Shown piece after piece: positions 25,140 through 35,130 of a stretch of DNA of 64,000 nucleotides. Under the pieces are notes generated by a model that ran no database searches, had not been told where the DNA came from, and saw only the letters and a list, made by a program, of their open reading frames with translations. The position numbers and the translations under genes were made by a program. Position 1 is the first letter of the stretch; each line of letters starts with the position of its first letter. This stretch comes from TMP-86 sp046347195. Its GTDB lineage: Bacteria > Pseudomonadota > Gammaproteobacteria > Steroidobacterales > Steroidobacteraceae. Location of the stretch: NCBI GenBank assembly GCA_046347195.1, contig JAXMGQ010000021.1, positions 14,762 through 78,761 on the forward strand. The letters are read 5' to 3'.

Positions 25140-27077
25140 ATGCGCGATGCGACCCGGCGGCGATCTGTCTTCGGTAGGTCAGCAACTCTCCTCGGCGGGG
25201 TGACGCTGAGCGCTCTGCTGGCATCGGCCGGTACGGTGACGGTTCCAGAGGAGGCATTGCGGCCACTTCAACCCTATGTGCCGGCCGAGACCTCCTCGTT
25301 GATCGACATGTTCGGGCTTGCCGACGTGGCGCGATTCGAGCAGGCGGTACCGGTCGAGATGCGCGATGGAACGTGGCTGTCGGCGGACCTGATCATTCCG
25401 CGGGATGCCACCGAGCGATCCAGGCGGCCGGCCATCCTCATCAAGACGCCCTACGACAAGTCGCTGACGGCCGAACCGGGGTTGCAGCGCGATGTGATGG
25501 CGCGGCTGGTCAGGGCGGGCTATGTGCTGGCGGTGGTGAATGATCGCGGCACCCAATGGTCGGAAGGCCGATATCACTGGTTGTCGGGGGCGAATGCCGA
25601 TGCATACGACACCCTGACCTGGATGGCGCGCCAGTCCTGGTCCAACGGGCGCATCGGCACCTACGGTTGCTCATCGCCAGGCGAATACCAGCTCGGGCTG
25701 GCCAGCATGAACCATCCGGCCCACAAGGCCGCGGTGATCATGGCGGCCGCCACCGGCTACGGCGTCATTCCGGGCTTCAGCGACCAGGGCATCTTCTACC
25801 GCGGCGGCATCCCGAGTCTCGACTGGGCGTGGTGGTATCGCACCTTTGCGTTCTACGCCCACCCCATATTGCCGCGCAGCCTGAGCCAGCAGGAGCGATC
25901 TCAGGCAGCGGCGTTCTTCAGCTCCTCGCCGTCGCGCAACCTCACGCCCTCCGCCGGCCTGAGCTGGGTGTCGCACCTGCCCAGCGCCGAGGTGTTGTCA
26001 GCCGATGGTTCACCGCAGACCGAGTTCGAGAAGCTGATCAGGATGTCGCCCACGGATCCCGGCTGGAAGCAGTACGACTTCGTCAATCAGGGCAACAGCA
26101 CCAAAGTTCCCTCGCTGCACATCGACAGCTGGTACGACGCACTGGAGATCTACGGCACGATGAGGGGCTTCGAGTACCTTTCCTCGAATTCCCCGAACCA
26201 GAACCTGATCGTCGGCCCAACCGCCCACTGCATGCAGGGATCGGAAACGGAAGATACCTTGGTCGGCGACCGGCCCGTCGGCGATGCGCGCTTCCCGTAC
26301 GCGGATCGGATCGTGAGCTTCTTCGATCACTGGCTCAAGCCCGACGAGCATCGCCCGCTGGATCTGCCGCGCATCCAGTACTACCTGCTGTCGGGAGACC
26401 AGTGGCATACATCGACGGCGTGGCCGCCGGCGGGCGGACATACCGCCAGCCTGTACCTGCACAGCAAGGGACGGGCGAACAGCCTGCTGGGGGACGGCGA
26501 GCTGACACCCACGGCGCCCACTGCCGAGGAGCCGGCCGACCGCTTCGTCTACGATCCATTGAATCCCGTCCCCACGCGCGGAGGGGGTTGTTGTGAGCCG
26601 GCGGTGGCGCTCGACCAGCGACCCGTGGAACTGCGCAACGATGTGCTCGTCTACTCCAGCGCGCCGCTGGAGAAGGATCTCGACGTCGTGGGCTACGTCA
26701 AGGCGGACCTGCACTTCGAATCCAGCGCACCGGATACGGATCTGATGCTCAAGCTCGTCGATGTCTATCCCGATGGGCGCGCCTTCAATCTGGGGGACAG
26801 CGCCCTGCGGCTGCGGTATCGGGAAGGGCGCTCGAATCCCACTCGGATGCGCGCGGGAGAAGTCTACAAGGTCGGCCTCGAAGGCATCGTCACCGCCAAT
26901 CGCTTCAAGGCCGGACACCGCATCCGCATCGAGATCACCAGCAGCAACTTTCCCGGTCTCGAGCGCAACCTGAACAGTGGCGGCGCCAACCAGGAGGAGT
27001 CGGTGGCGCACGTGGCAGTGAACAGTGTGCACCACAGTCCAAAGTATCCGTCGAAGATCACGTTCACGACGCAATGA
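25140..27077 (+). CDS. CocE/NonD-family serine hydrolase, exported
   Basis: 645 residues from ATG 25140 (MRDATRRRSVFGRSA); the frame is open from 25062. The arginine-rich start followed by a hydrophobic stretch (residues 15-32) is a signal peptide, possibly Tat-like. The catalytic domain has the nucleophile elbow GCSSPGE, Ser178 being the nucleophile, and His in PTAHCMQG. The C-terminal jelly-roll domain of X-Pro dipeptidyl peptidases follows (VVGYVKADLHFESSAPDTD). Known relatives include cocaine esterase, glutaryl-7-ACA acylase and alpha-amino acid ester hydrolase, so it cuts an ester or amide with a bulky acyl group. It is followed after 41 bases by a second member of the family. Confidence 0.92.
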   Translation: MRDATRRRSVFGRSATLLGGVTLSALLASAGTVTVPEEALRPLQPYVPAETSSLIDMFGLADVARFEQAVPVEMRDGTWLSADLIIPRDATERSRRPAILIKTPYDKSLTAEPGLQRDVMARLVRAGYVLAVVNDRGTQWSEGRYHWLSGANADAYDTLTWMARQSWSNGRIGTYGCSSPGEYQLGLASMNHPAHKAAVIMAAATGYGVIPGFSDQGIFYRGGIPSLDWAWWYRTFAFYAHPILPRSLSQQERSQAAAFFSSSPSRNLTPSAGLSWVSHLPSAEVLSADGSPQTEFEKLIRMSPTDPGWKQYDFVNQGNSTKVPSLHIDSWYDALEIYGTMRGFEYLSSNSPNQNLIVGPTAHCMQGSETEDTLVGDRPVGDARFPYADRIVSFFDHWLKPDEHRPLDLPRIQYYLLSGDQWHTSTAWPPAGGHTASLYLHSKGRANSLLGDGELTPTAPTAEEPADRFVYDPLNPVPTRGGGCCEPAVALDQRPVELRNDVLVYSSAPLEKDLDVVGYVKADLHFESSAPDTDLMLKLVDVYPDGRAFNLGDSALRLRYREGRSNPTRMRAGEVYKVGLEGIVTANRFKAGHRIRIEITSSNFPGLERNLNSGGANQEESVAHVAVNSVHHSPKYPSKITFTTQ

Positions 27078-27118
27078 CCGGGTCCAATGCTTGCGCGCTC
27101 GAAGGAGGATGAACGGAA

Positions 27119-29275
27119 ATGAATGACGAACATGAGCTGACCGGATCGGCGAACTCGAACACCATCAGCCGCCGGTCGGCGATGCAGGGCATCGGAGGGT
27201 TGGCCGTCGCGGCGGCGTTAGGATTGCAGCCGGCGCAAGGGCACGCGGCCGCCGCCAAGGGCGCGGGCAGTTTTCGCGAAATCGAGCACACCTGGATCCC
27301 GATGCCCGACGGCGTGAGGCTGGCGGCGCGGATCTGGCTGCCGCTGGGAGCCGAGCGGCGGCCGGTTCCCGCCCTGTTCAATTACTGCCCGTATTTCGCG
27401 CGGCTCTTCACCCGGGTCGAGGACGACGCCCGATTCTCCTGGTTCGCCAGTCACGGCTATGCCTGCGTGCGCGTGGATATCCGCGGCTCCGGCGATTCGG
27501 AAGGGCTGCCTCTGGACGAGTACGTCCGTCAGGAGCAGGACGACGGCGTGGAGATCATCAAGTGGATCGCGGCACAGCCCTGGTGCTCCGGCGCCGTGGG
27601 CATGGAAGGCCTGTCCTGGAGCGGATTCAATTCCCTGCAGGTCGCCGCGCGCCGTCCCCCGGCGCTCAAGGCGATCATGACGCATTGCTCCACGGATGAC
27701 CGCTACGCCGATGACGCCCATTTCAAGGGCGGCTGCATCATCAACGACAACTTCCTGTGGGGCACGGCCTTCTTCGCCATTCAGGGCACGCCGGCGGATC
27801 CCGAGATCACGGGCCGCGAAGGCTGGCGGGACCAGTGGTTGAAGCGGTTGAACGCCATCGATTTCAATCTGGGGAAGTGGCTCACGCATCAGCATCGCGA
27901 TGCCTTCTGGAAGCACGGCTCCGTCATCGAGGATTACTCGCAGATCGCCTGTCCCGTGTATGCCATCGGCGGTTGGGTGGATGGCTACAAGAACACGGTC
28001 TTCCGGCTGCTCGAGGGATTGAAGGTCCCTCGCAAGGGCCTGGTCGGTCCGTGGACTCACACCTACCCGCACACCGGCGTGCCGGGACCGGCCATCGGCT
28101 ATCTCCCCGAAGCCCTGCGTTGGTGGGATCACTGGCTCAAGGGCAAGCCCACCGGGATCATGGATGAACCCATGCTGCGATTCTGGATGCAGGAGCAGAC
28201 AGCGCGGCCCGACGTGGCCGACGTGCCGGGGCGTTGGGCGGCGGAGGATCAGTGGCCCTCGGGGCGCAGCGTGCCGAAGACGTTCTATCTCAATGCATCG
28301 CGGCGGCTCGAGTCCTCTTCATCCGCCGAGGGGCCCTTGATCCTGGCCCCGTGGCAGACCGTCGGTGGCGCCAGTGGCAACTGGTGTCCCTCCGGGGCGG
28401 GCACCGCGGAGGACCTGCGCATCGACCTGCCGCTGGATCAACGCGTGGATGATGCCCGATCGCTGGTGTTCGACTCGGCGCCGCTGAGCGAGCCGCTGGA
28501 ATTCCTCGGCGCGCCGGAGCTCGCGCTGAGCGTTGCGGTCGACCGGCCCGTCGCTTTCGTCGCGGTCCGGCTCAACGAGGTCTGGCCCGATGGCCGCGTG
28601 GAACGGATCACCTACGGCATCCTGAACCTGTGCCATCGGGACAGCCACGAGCATCCCACGGCCCTGCAGCCCGGAGCGCGATACGAGGTTCGCCTGCGCC
28701 TGGATCACGCTGCGCATCGTTTCCGCGCAGGCAATGCCATCCGGATCGCCATCTCGACGGCGTATTGGCCGATGGTGCTGCCTTCGCCGGAACCGGTGAC
28801 CTTGACGGTGTTCGGTGGGCATTCGAGCCAGCTCCAGTTGCCCGTTCGACCACCGCGTTCGCAGGATGCGAGTCTGCGTGCCTTCGAGCCGCCCTTCGTG
28901 CCTCCCATGGCGATCGAGTCGATCGAATCCACTCCCGGCAGCCGCATCGTCGAATGGGACACGGGCAGCCAGCGCCAGGTCGTTCGCTATGAAGCCGGCA
29001 ATTCCGTGGCGCTTCTCAAGGCCGTCAACACGCGACTGCGGACCGACATCAAGATGCAATACACGATCAGTGACAAGGATACGGCGGCGGTCATGGAATC
29101 GGCCGTGACCTGGGGATGGGAGCGCGATCCCTGGCTGCCGCGAATCGTGGCGACCTCCAGGATCACGACCACTCCCCGTGAGTTCATCGTCCACGGAGAA
29201 TTCAGCGCCTATGACGGCAAGGAAAAGCTGCTGACCCGCAGCTGGCAGCAATCCATCCCGCGCGAGCTGGTCTGA
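27119..29275 (+). CDS. CocE/NonD-family serine hydrolase, Tat-type signal
   Basis: 718 residues. The N-terminus has SRRSAMQGIGGLAVAAALGL, a twin-arginine-type signal, so folding before export is likely. The nucleophile motif is GLSWSGFNSL with Ser166, and PWTHTYPHTG supplies the histidine region. The C-terminal jelly-roll includes LEFLGAPELALSVAVDRPVA. Similarity to the preceding hydrolase is at the family level only, so this is not a recent duplication. A GGAGG tract stands just before the ATG (GAAGGAGGATGAACGGAAATG). The last base of the stop is the first base of the next AraC gene's ATG, so the hydrolase and regulator are on one transcript. Confidence 0.93.
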   Translation: MNDEHELTGSANSNTISRRSAMQGIGGLAVAAALGLQPAQGHAAAAKGAGSFREIEHTWIPMPDGVRLAARIWLPLGAERRPVPALFNYCPYFARLFTRVEDDARFSWFASHGYACVRVDIRGSGDSEGLPLDEYVRQEQDDGVEIIKWIAAQPWCSGAVGMEGLSWSGFNSLQVAARRPPALKAIMTHCSTDDRYADDAHFKGGCIINDNFLWGTAFFAIQGTPADPEITGREGWRDQWLKRLNAIDFNLGKWLTHQHRDAFWKHGSVIEDYSQIACPVYAIGGWVDGYKNTVFRLLEGLKVPRKGLVGPWTHTYPHTGVPGPAIGYLPEALRWWDHWLKGKPTGIMDEPMLRFWMQEQTARPDVADVPGRWAAEDQWPSGRSVPKTFYLNASRRLESSSSAEGPLILAPWQTVGGASGNWCPSGAGTAEDLRIDLPLDQRVDDARSLVFDSAPLSEPLEFLGAPELALSVAVDRPVAFVAVRLNEVWPDGRVERITYGILNLCHRDSHEHPTALQPGARYEVRLRLDHAAHRFRAGNAIRIAISTAYWPMVLPSPEPVTLTVFGGHSSQLQLPVRPPRSQDASLRAFEPPFVPPMAIESIESTPGSRIVEWDTGSQRQVVRYEAGNSVALLKAVNTRLRTDIKMQYTISDKDTAAVMESAVTWGWERDPWLPRIVATSRITTTPREFIVHGEFSAYDGKEKLLTRSWQQSIPRELV

Positions 29276-30357
29276 TGGCGGGCATCATGCAGCAGTCCTT
29301 CGATCATGTCGTGGAGCCGGGTCGTGGCCTGTTCCGCCAGGAACTCATCGGGCGCTCGCCCGCGAAGACGCTCACGGCCTTGTTTTCCGATCTGCGCCGC
29401 GTGACGCGCGGTGAATTCCTGGGAGAGGATGCGGAACGGCAGCTCCAGGGCGCCCGCCTCCTGGTCGATCGGACCGAAGGGCAGGGTTCCTGGGAGCTGT
29501 ATCGGTTGGGAGATGGTGTCTACGTCGTCGCGGCCGATGGCATCTACGACTCGCCCCGGAGTGAGAGGATGCCGGGCGAGGGATTGATCGAAATCCACCT
29601 GCGGCTCTCGGGCGTGCTGGAGATGATGCTGCCCGGTTTGCGCCATCCCCTGGTGGCCTCCGGTCCCAGCGTGCTGTTGCTGCATCAGCCCTCAGGCGCG
29701 GATATCCTCGAACGTGTGCTGCCCCATCAACGCGATGCCGGTGTTTCCTTGTATTGTCGACCTGGCTATCTCTCGAGCCTCGTGAAGCGTCACGCCATCA
29801 GCGGATGGCCGGTGCTCGAGGAGATCGAGGCTTCTGGCGCGCAGCAGCGGGTCTGGCACCGGATGATTCCGCTCTCGCCGGCGCTGGTGTTGTCGGCCAG
29901 AAGCCTGCTGCAGAACTCCTATCGCGGCGGTCTGCGCTTGCTCCATGCCGAGGCCAAGGCGCTGGAGATCCTGTGCGAGGTGATCGACACGACCCGCATC
30001 GATGCCGGCGCCAGGACGACAGGTCTCACCGACACCGAAGTGCGGCAGTTGAACTCGGCGCGCCGGATCCTCGCCTCGCAACTGGACTCACCGCCGCGGC
30101 TGGGCGACATCGCGAGACAGATCGGCATGAGCGGTTCAAAGCTCAAGCGTGTGTTCAAGGCCCAGTACGGGGTCACGATGGCGGATTTCAACCTCGAATG
30201 CCGCATGCGGCACGCGCTGGAACTGCTGCGCGACAAGCGCCTGTTCGTCGGGCACGTGGCTCACCTCGTGGGCTACCGGCACCAGACCAGCTTCACCTTC
30301 GCCTTTCGTGAATACTTCGGCTTCCTTCCCAGTGCGGCGCGCAATGAAATGCACTGA
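29275..30357 (+). CDS. AraC-family transcriptional regulator
   Basis: 360 residues. The sensor half contains GSWELYRLGDGVYVVAADG, and the C-terminal HTH pair is at about 270-355 (LGDIARQIGMSGSKLKRVFK; VGHVAHLVGYRHQTSFTFAF). It is a paralogue of the AraC protein at 23887. It starts on the last base of the upstream CocE stop, and its own end overlaps the MFS gene by 14 bases. Being inside the operon, it probably controls its own transcript. Confidence 0.9.
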   Translation: MAGIMQQSFDHVVEPGRGLFRQELIGRSPAKTLTALFSDLRRVTRGEFLGEDAERQLQGARLLVDRTEGQGSWELYRLGDGVYVVAADGIYDSPRSERMPGEGLIEIHLRLSGVLEMMLPGLRHPLVASGPSVLLLHQPSGADILERVLPHQRDAGVSLYCRPGYLSSLVKRHAISGWPVLEEIEASGAQQRVWHRMIPLSPALVLSARSLLQNSYRGGLRLLHAEAKALEILCEVIDTTRIDAGARTTGLTDTEVRQLNSARRILASQLDSPPRLGDIARQIGMSGSKLKRVFKAQYGVTMADFNLECRMRHALELLRDKRLFVGHVAHLVGYRHQTSFTFAFREYFGFLPSAARNEMH

Positions 30358-31677
30358 AGAGTCCGGTCGCTGGTACGTCCTGCTCCTGCTCACGCTGGTC
30401 TACGCATTCAACATCGCGGACCGCTATGTCATGTCGACCCTGATCGAGCCCATCAAGGCCGATCTGCACCTGAGCGACTCTGCCATCGGATTCCTCACCG
30501 GCGTTGCGCTGGCGCTGTTCTACGTCACGGCGGGGCTCCCCCTGGCCGTCATCGCGGACCGCACCAGTCGCCGCAACATGGTGTCGTGGGCACTCGCGAT
30601 CTGGTCCGTCGTCACGGCCATCTGCGGCCTGGCGCAGACATTCTGGCAACTGTTGATGGCGCGAATCTTCGTCGGCGTCGGCGAAGCGGGCGGCACACCT
30701 CCCTCTCATTCGCTGATCTCGGACTACTTCCGCTGGCAGGACCGGGCACTGGCCCTGACGCTCATGTCGGTGGGAGCATCGTTCGGGTCCATGCTGGGAA
30801 GCGGCGCGGGCTATGTCAGCGATGCCTGGGGTTGGCGGTCGGCATTCTTCATCCTGGGGCTCCCCGGCGTTGCGCTGGCGTTGTTGATCCTCTGGACGGT
30901 GCGCGAACCCGTGCGGGGCCGGCTCGATGCGGCGCCGGCACCGGTAGATGCCCCGCCGCGCCTGCGGTCGACGCTGGCCTTCGTCGCGCACCAGCGCGCT
31001 CTGCTGCATTGTCTCGCCGGCGGCACGCTGTACACGCTCTGGTCCTGGGGACTGATGTGGTGGACGCCTTCGTTCCTGGTGCGCTCGCATCACATGGCGC
31101 TGGGTGATGCAGGGGGTGCGTTGTCCCCGATGCACGGCGTGGGCGGCACGGCTGTTCTGCTGGCGACCGGCGCGGTGATGGCCCGCCTGTCGAACCAGGA
31201 TGCGCGCCGGGTGCCGATCTTCTGCCGTCGCGCTGGTGGTGGGTTCCGTGCCGTCGATCCTGGCCTATACGGTGCACAGCACGTCGATGGCCCTGTCGAT
31301 GCTGTGGCTGTTCATCCTGGGGCTGTCCCAGGCGCCGCTTCGGTCCGGTCCTGGGGCTGGTGCAGAACCTGGTGCCGGCCGGCATGCGCGCGCAGGCCGC
31401 GTGGGCGATCCTGCTGTTCGTCTCCAACATCGCGAACCTGGTGATCGCGCCCCAGGCGGTGGGGTGGGCGAGCGACCGGCTGGCCCCCACCCATGGTTCG
31501 GAATCCCTGCGCATGGCGATGCTGCCGCTGACGCTGGTGGGCTTCTGGGCCGCGGTACACTTCGGCGTTGCGCCGTTCACCTGCCCGCGGGTCTCGCGCT
31601 CATCGGCAACGAACGCGCCCGGTTTCGCCTGGCGCCGGAGCGGGCTGAGGGATTCGAAGGGCTCCTTGACCCATTGA
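30344..31677 (+). pseudogene. MFS transporter (spinster-like), frameshifted
   Basis: From ATG 30344 the frame gives helices 1-8 of an MFS permease. These include TLVYAFNIADRYVMSTLIEP, IADRTSRRNMVSW (motif A) and GVGEAGGTPPSHSLISDYF, the block typical of the spinster/hexuronate-like group that often carries organic acids. Near 31215 the sense sequence moves to another frame (VALVVGSVPSILAYTVHS). It moves again near 31345 (LVPAGMRAQAAWAILLFVSN) and perhaps once more near 31570. Amino acids stay family-like between shifts, so either decay is recent or the sequence has base errors. It overlaps the AraC gene by 14 bases, so it was the last gene of the CocE operon and probably imported the substrate or product. 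Confidence 0.75.
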
Positions 31678-31889
31678 ATAGCCGCGCAATCCTGCGCTTC
31701 ATGCCGTTTGTTTCCTACACCCACCCCGAGCCTGGAGTAAGATCCAAGCATGTCCCTCAAGAAATCAACCACCTGCTATGGCGACGCAGCGCAAGGCCGG
31801 CCTGCGCATTTCAGCCGCATCCTCCTCGGCGGTCGAGGGAATTCATGCGCCGTTCGCCAAGGGCAAGAACTCCGAAAACTCCTTCGAGC

Positions 31890-32542
31890 GTCAGAGAGTT
31901 CGTCGCGCAATGGAAGCAACGCGCTTCCGCGAAAGCTGGATGACTGCTCAAATGCAGACGTCAGCGGCCCGTAGTCGCGGTCCATGGCGCATGGAGCGCT
32001 GCAATATACGGCCGCTTTCCCTTCCACTAAGTCCACTGAAATCCAATGGCGGCAACCCCGCCTGTAACGCCATCAGCAGCGCAAGCAACCGGGCTACCCG
32101 GCCGTTTCCATCTCTGAATGGATGAATCAGCACCACCCGGCATGTACCTCGGCGAGCGATCGCGCGATGTCGGCATCGGCAGCGCCACGACATGGAGTAT
32201 TTGACCTGAGTTACCCACGGTTCAATTCAGACATCAGCATCGGAATCCGCGGTGCATGCGCAAACTGAAAACCGCCTTTGCCAATGTTCACGCTGCGATA
32301 ATTTCCAGCCCACAGGTAAACCGGACCCAACCAAGACACAGTCTACGAATGTCGGCCGCGGTGAATCGGTGGTCGGCTCCGTATAGCCGAATCGCGGTTT
32401 CCTGAGCAAGCTCGAGCGCCTCAGACTCCGCACGATTCATGTCTCGTACACGGACGATTCCCAGTTCGTTTCGCAGAACGCGGCCGTGCGAACCCGGCTC
32501 GTGTTCCGCCTCGACACCAGAAGCTTTGTATCTACGAGTCAT
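31890..32542 (-). pseudogene. Fic-domain protein remnant
   Basis: Three minus-strand frames together rebuild most of a Fic protein. The first is the N-terminal block from about 32542 (EPGSHGRVLRNELGI, then HRFTAADIRRLCLGW). The second is YLWAGNYRSVNIGKGGFQF, ending at a TAA near 32213. The third is VVLIHPFRDGNGRVARLLAL, which carries the complete AMP-transfer motif HPFxDGNGR. A last shift gives AMDRDYGPLTSAFEQ. Fic enzymes attach AMP to target hydroxyls and often act as toxins. At least three indels mean no functional protein is made as sequenced. It lies directly beside the ISL3 element; both boundaries are approximate. Confidence 0.72.
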
Positions 32543-32762
32543 CTGAACTGCTGACGCAATTGGACAAACACGGGCTCCGGCACGTCGCGCGGCAAGGCTC
32601 AGCGCTCCTACCACGACTGCGGCGATCGATGGTTTTCGTTGCAACTCCGGTCATTACGCCTCACGCCCCACATGTGCGCCGCGCGCGCTTAGTCCGTCTC
32701 TCGGCACTCTAACCTCCTGCGCGACAAATGACGTTGCGACTCGGGAATTCGCAGTCATTTCT

Positions 32763-32789
32763 GGCTCTGTTGAATTTCGAGTGGGTTAC
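32763..32789 (+). repeat. Left terminal inverted repeat of the ISL3 element
   Basis: Begins GGCTCTGTTGAATTTCGAGT and ends GGGTTAC. It matches the reverse complement of 34163-34189 in 21 of 27 positions. The transposase stop codon (32786-32788) lies inside it. The duplicated target TCATTTCT abuts it on the outside. Confidence 0.85.
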
Positions 32790-34018
32790 GCGACGTAGGG
32801 ATTGAGCTTGGAGAAGTCGAGCTTGCCAGCGACAAGGAAGATCACCATGCGGATGGTGCGGAAGGTCCCATACCCGCGCGCCTTGCGTTTGGCGGCCTGG
32901 AACAGGCCGTTGATGGCTTCCAAGAAGCCGTTCGTTTGCCGTTTCGACCCAGGCGAGGACCCTCGAAGTGCTTGCGGATCATGACGGCCACTGCCTTCAT
33001 CGGCTCGACCTTCGAGCGCATCACGTTCGTACACCACTGCTTGAGCAGCGCGCGCACGATGTTGGGCTGCTTGCGGCTCATGATCTCGCGCAGCTGCTCG
33101 CGGTACTGCCAGGCATCGGCGGTGCGGCTGCTGGTCATGTTCGCCAGCAGGGCATCGACCCTCGGCGCTGCGGCCGCCCCAACCGACTGCGGTCCTTCAG
33201 CAGCGTCCAACGCGCAACCCTTGAGGCTCGGGTCGAGCTTCTGCTCGGCGCGGCGCATGGCGTCGATCGCGGCCGAGGCGTGAGCGATCACGTGGAACTT
33301 GTCGAAGGTGATCTGTGCGTTGGGAAAGTTTGCCTCGACGCCTTGATGAACGCCGGGACATGTCGATGCCATGGCGGCAATCTGGGTGGGCTTGCCAGCA
33401 TGGGCGCGCAGGTTCGCGGCGAAGGCCTGCACGGTCTCGGCTTCGCGGCCCTCGGCCACGAACAGCACTCGGCGCCGCTCGGGGTCCGGGTCGGCATCGG
33501 CAAAGAGCGTCACGTAGTCGTGTCCCTTGGCGCGCGAGGCTTCATCGATCGCCAGGCGCCGCACCTCACGGAGATCGGCCGCACCAACCGCCGCATCGAG
33601 AAGCGATGGCACACGGCCATGATCCGATGAACCGACTCCCCGGTGATGCGCGACACCCGTGAAGGACATCTCCCGGCTCAACAGCAGCACGAAGGCCTCA
33701 AAGAGCAGCGAGAAGCCCGACAGCTTGCCCGCCCACGGCGGGCTCACCTGAACAACCTTCCCGTCGGGCAGCTTCACTCGCGGTACCCGCACCGAAAGCT
33801 CGCATTCGTGCTGGAAGAAGTTCAGGTGCCGGTAGGTCTTGGTCACGGTGTCGTGCACCGGGTGCTGCCCGTCCGCGCCAGCGACCCCAAAGCGGCTGCC
33901 AACCTCGAAATCCACGCGCAAAATGTTCAGCTTCTTCTGGCTCGGCTCGAAGCTCATCCCGGCGATGAACCAGGGAGCTGATGCCCAGGGCAGACTCGAA
34001 TATCTTCTCGGTGACCAT
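32786..34018 (-). pseudogene. ISL3-family transposase, frameshifted
   Basis: Start ATG 34018 (MVTEKIFESALGISS) has GGAAGG upstream. The protein then jumps frame near 33970 to SFEPSQKKLNILRVDFEVG, HPVHDTVTKTYRHLNFFQHE and VRVPRVKLPDGKVVQV (zinc-ribbon/HTH region). The DDE domain has LAIDEASRAKGHDYVTLFAD, TFDKFHVIAHASAAID and, after further shifts near 32945, TNGFLEAINGLFQAAKRKARGYG with the terminal Glu. A compensating pair near 33600-33645 hides RITGESVHRIMAV. Total length (about 410 codons) is that of the family. As sequenced the enzyme is not made, so the element could move only with help in trans. Confidence 0.85.
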
Positions 34019-34162
34019 CTCGACCCTTCCACTTCGATCTTCAGGAGCCTGCGCCCCAACCAGCCACGGACTGCTTCGCCTGCGGCGCCAGACCGCGCTT
34101 CGCCTTTGCCGATGAAAGTAGATCGAAGAGCAAAGATCAAGATCTACCCCGAAGAAAGCCCG

Positions 34163-34189
34163 GTTACCCACTCAGATTTCAATAGAGGC
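34163..34189 (-). repeat. Right terminal inverted repeat of the ISL3 element
   Basis: The reverse complement begins GCCTCTATTGAAATCTGAGT and ends GGGTAAC. It pairs with 32763-32789. The second copy of the 8-bp target repeat TCATTTCT follows directly (34190-34197). Confidence 0.85.
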
Positions 34190-34891
34190 TCATTTCTCAT
34201 TCGTGTCATGATAGAATGTAAAGCCTCCATTGCGGCTCTGCCTGGCCCGCCACCACCCGATTTCCCTCAACTGCATCGATCTCAAGTCGCGCATTGCACC
34301 GTGAGCCGCCAACGCGTGTCCGTCGCGCAGCCACTCATCGTTGATTAGGCGTTTGGCGAGTTCCACTGCTTCCTCGGCACACGCGGATTTAACAACGCGT
34401 CCGGCCCAGAAGCCCTCACAAGGTTGTTCCCCGTCAGCAAAGACGTGGTTTATGCGCCGGTCCCGTGAAACATGACTCTAAACCACGGCATAGATAAGCA
34501 ATCAACTAGAAAGTGACGTCTGCCCGCGGCCGGTCCTATCAAAAGAGCTGTGGTATCACAGCCAATCGCGGGGTCCTGTGGCGGCTTGATCTTGATATCA
34601 CCAAATGCGTCCGCGCAATATTGAGTAGCACGGTCCACGCCAGGTTGTCGTGCCGCCGTCGGCGAGTGCAGCCAATTCCGTCGCATTGTGCAATGGTTTG
34701 TCGTTTAAGGCGAGGTTGAAGTCCTCGCGGGCCGATTCCAGGCAGCGCTCCACTGCAACAGGCAGCTTGCCTCTCCCATGTGATAGGTCGAACCCGAACA
34801 GATCCGCGATTCCCACCTGTGTTTCGGGTGCAGCCGTTCCTACTGAGGAGAAACGCAGTGCTTTCTGAACACGCAGATACCGCCGTTGCAA
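34190..34891 (-). pseudogene. Decayed gene of unknown function, 3' end at the IS insertion site
   Basis: Three minus-strand segments look like one protein in shifted frames. The first is 34891-34598 (GIADLFGFDLSHGRGKLPVA, ALNDKPLHNATELAALADGG). The second is about 34597-34450 (GPAAGRRHFLVDCLSMPWFR). The third is 34470-34190 (HVFADGEQPCEGFWAGRVV, ACAEEAVELAKRLINDEWLR, ending FYHDTNEK and TGA). I do not recognise a family. The stop codon TGA is contained in the 8-bp target duplication, so the element landed exactly at the 3' end of this gene. Composition is less GC-rich than neighbouring genes. From 34892 to 35130 I see nothing that can be named. Confidence 0.4.
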
Positions 34892-35130
34892 TCGCTACCC
34901 CAGAAATCAGACAAAGGTTGCGCGCTCGAAGACGCCGCATCACCGTTGCAGAGAAGTGTCGAACAATCATTTTGACTTTGCTGGACGCCAGTGAACTTGG
35001 CTGCGCATCATAAGGGGTAATTTGCCGGCCTGGAATGAGCGATTGCGTGCAGATTGCGGGCCGATTCCCTACGCAGCGCCGGCCCACCCTTCAACAATGG
35101 GTGCTGGTCCATTCACATCGGTCGTCAGAT

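Larger units (their letters stand above)
32763..34189 (-). mobile_element. ISL3-family insertion sequence, complete ends
   Basis: 1427 bp, a normal length for ISL3. The two 27-bp ends are imperfect inverted repeats (21 of 27 bases match): left starts GGCTCTGTTGAATTTCGAGT, right (reverse complement) starts GCCTCTATTGAAATCTGAGT. Both are flanked by the exact 8-bp direct repeat TCATTTCT (32755-32762 and 34190-34197), and 8 bp is the known target duplication of this family. The single transposase gene is on the minus strand and is frameshifted. Intact ends and target duplication show a simple transposition event with little later change at the borders. Confidence 0.88.
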
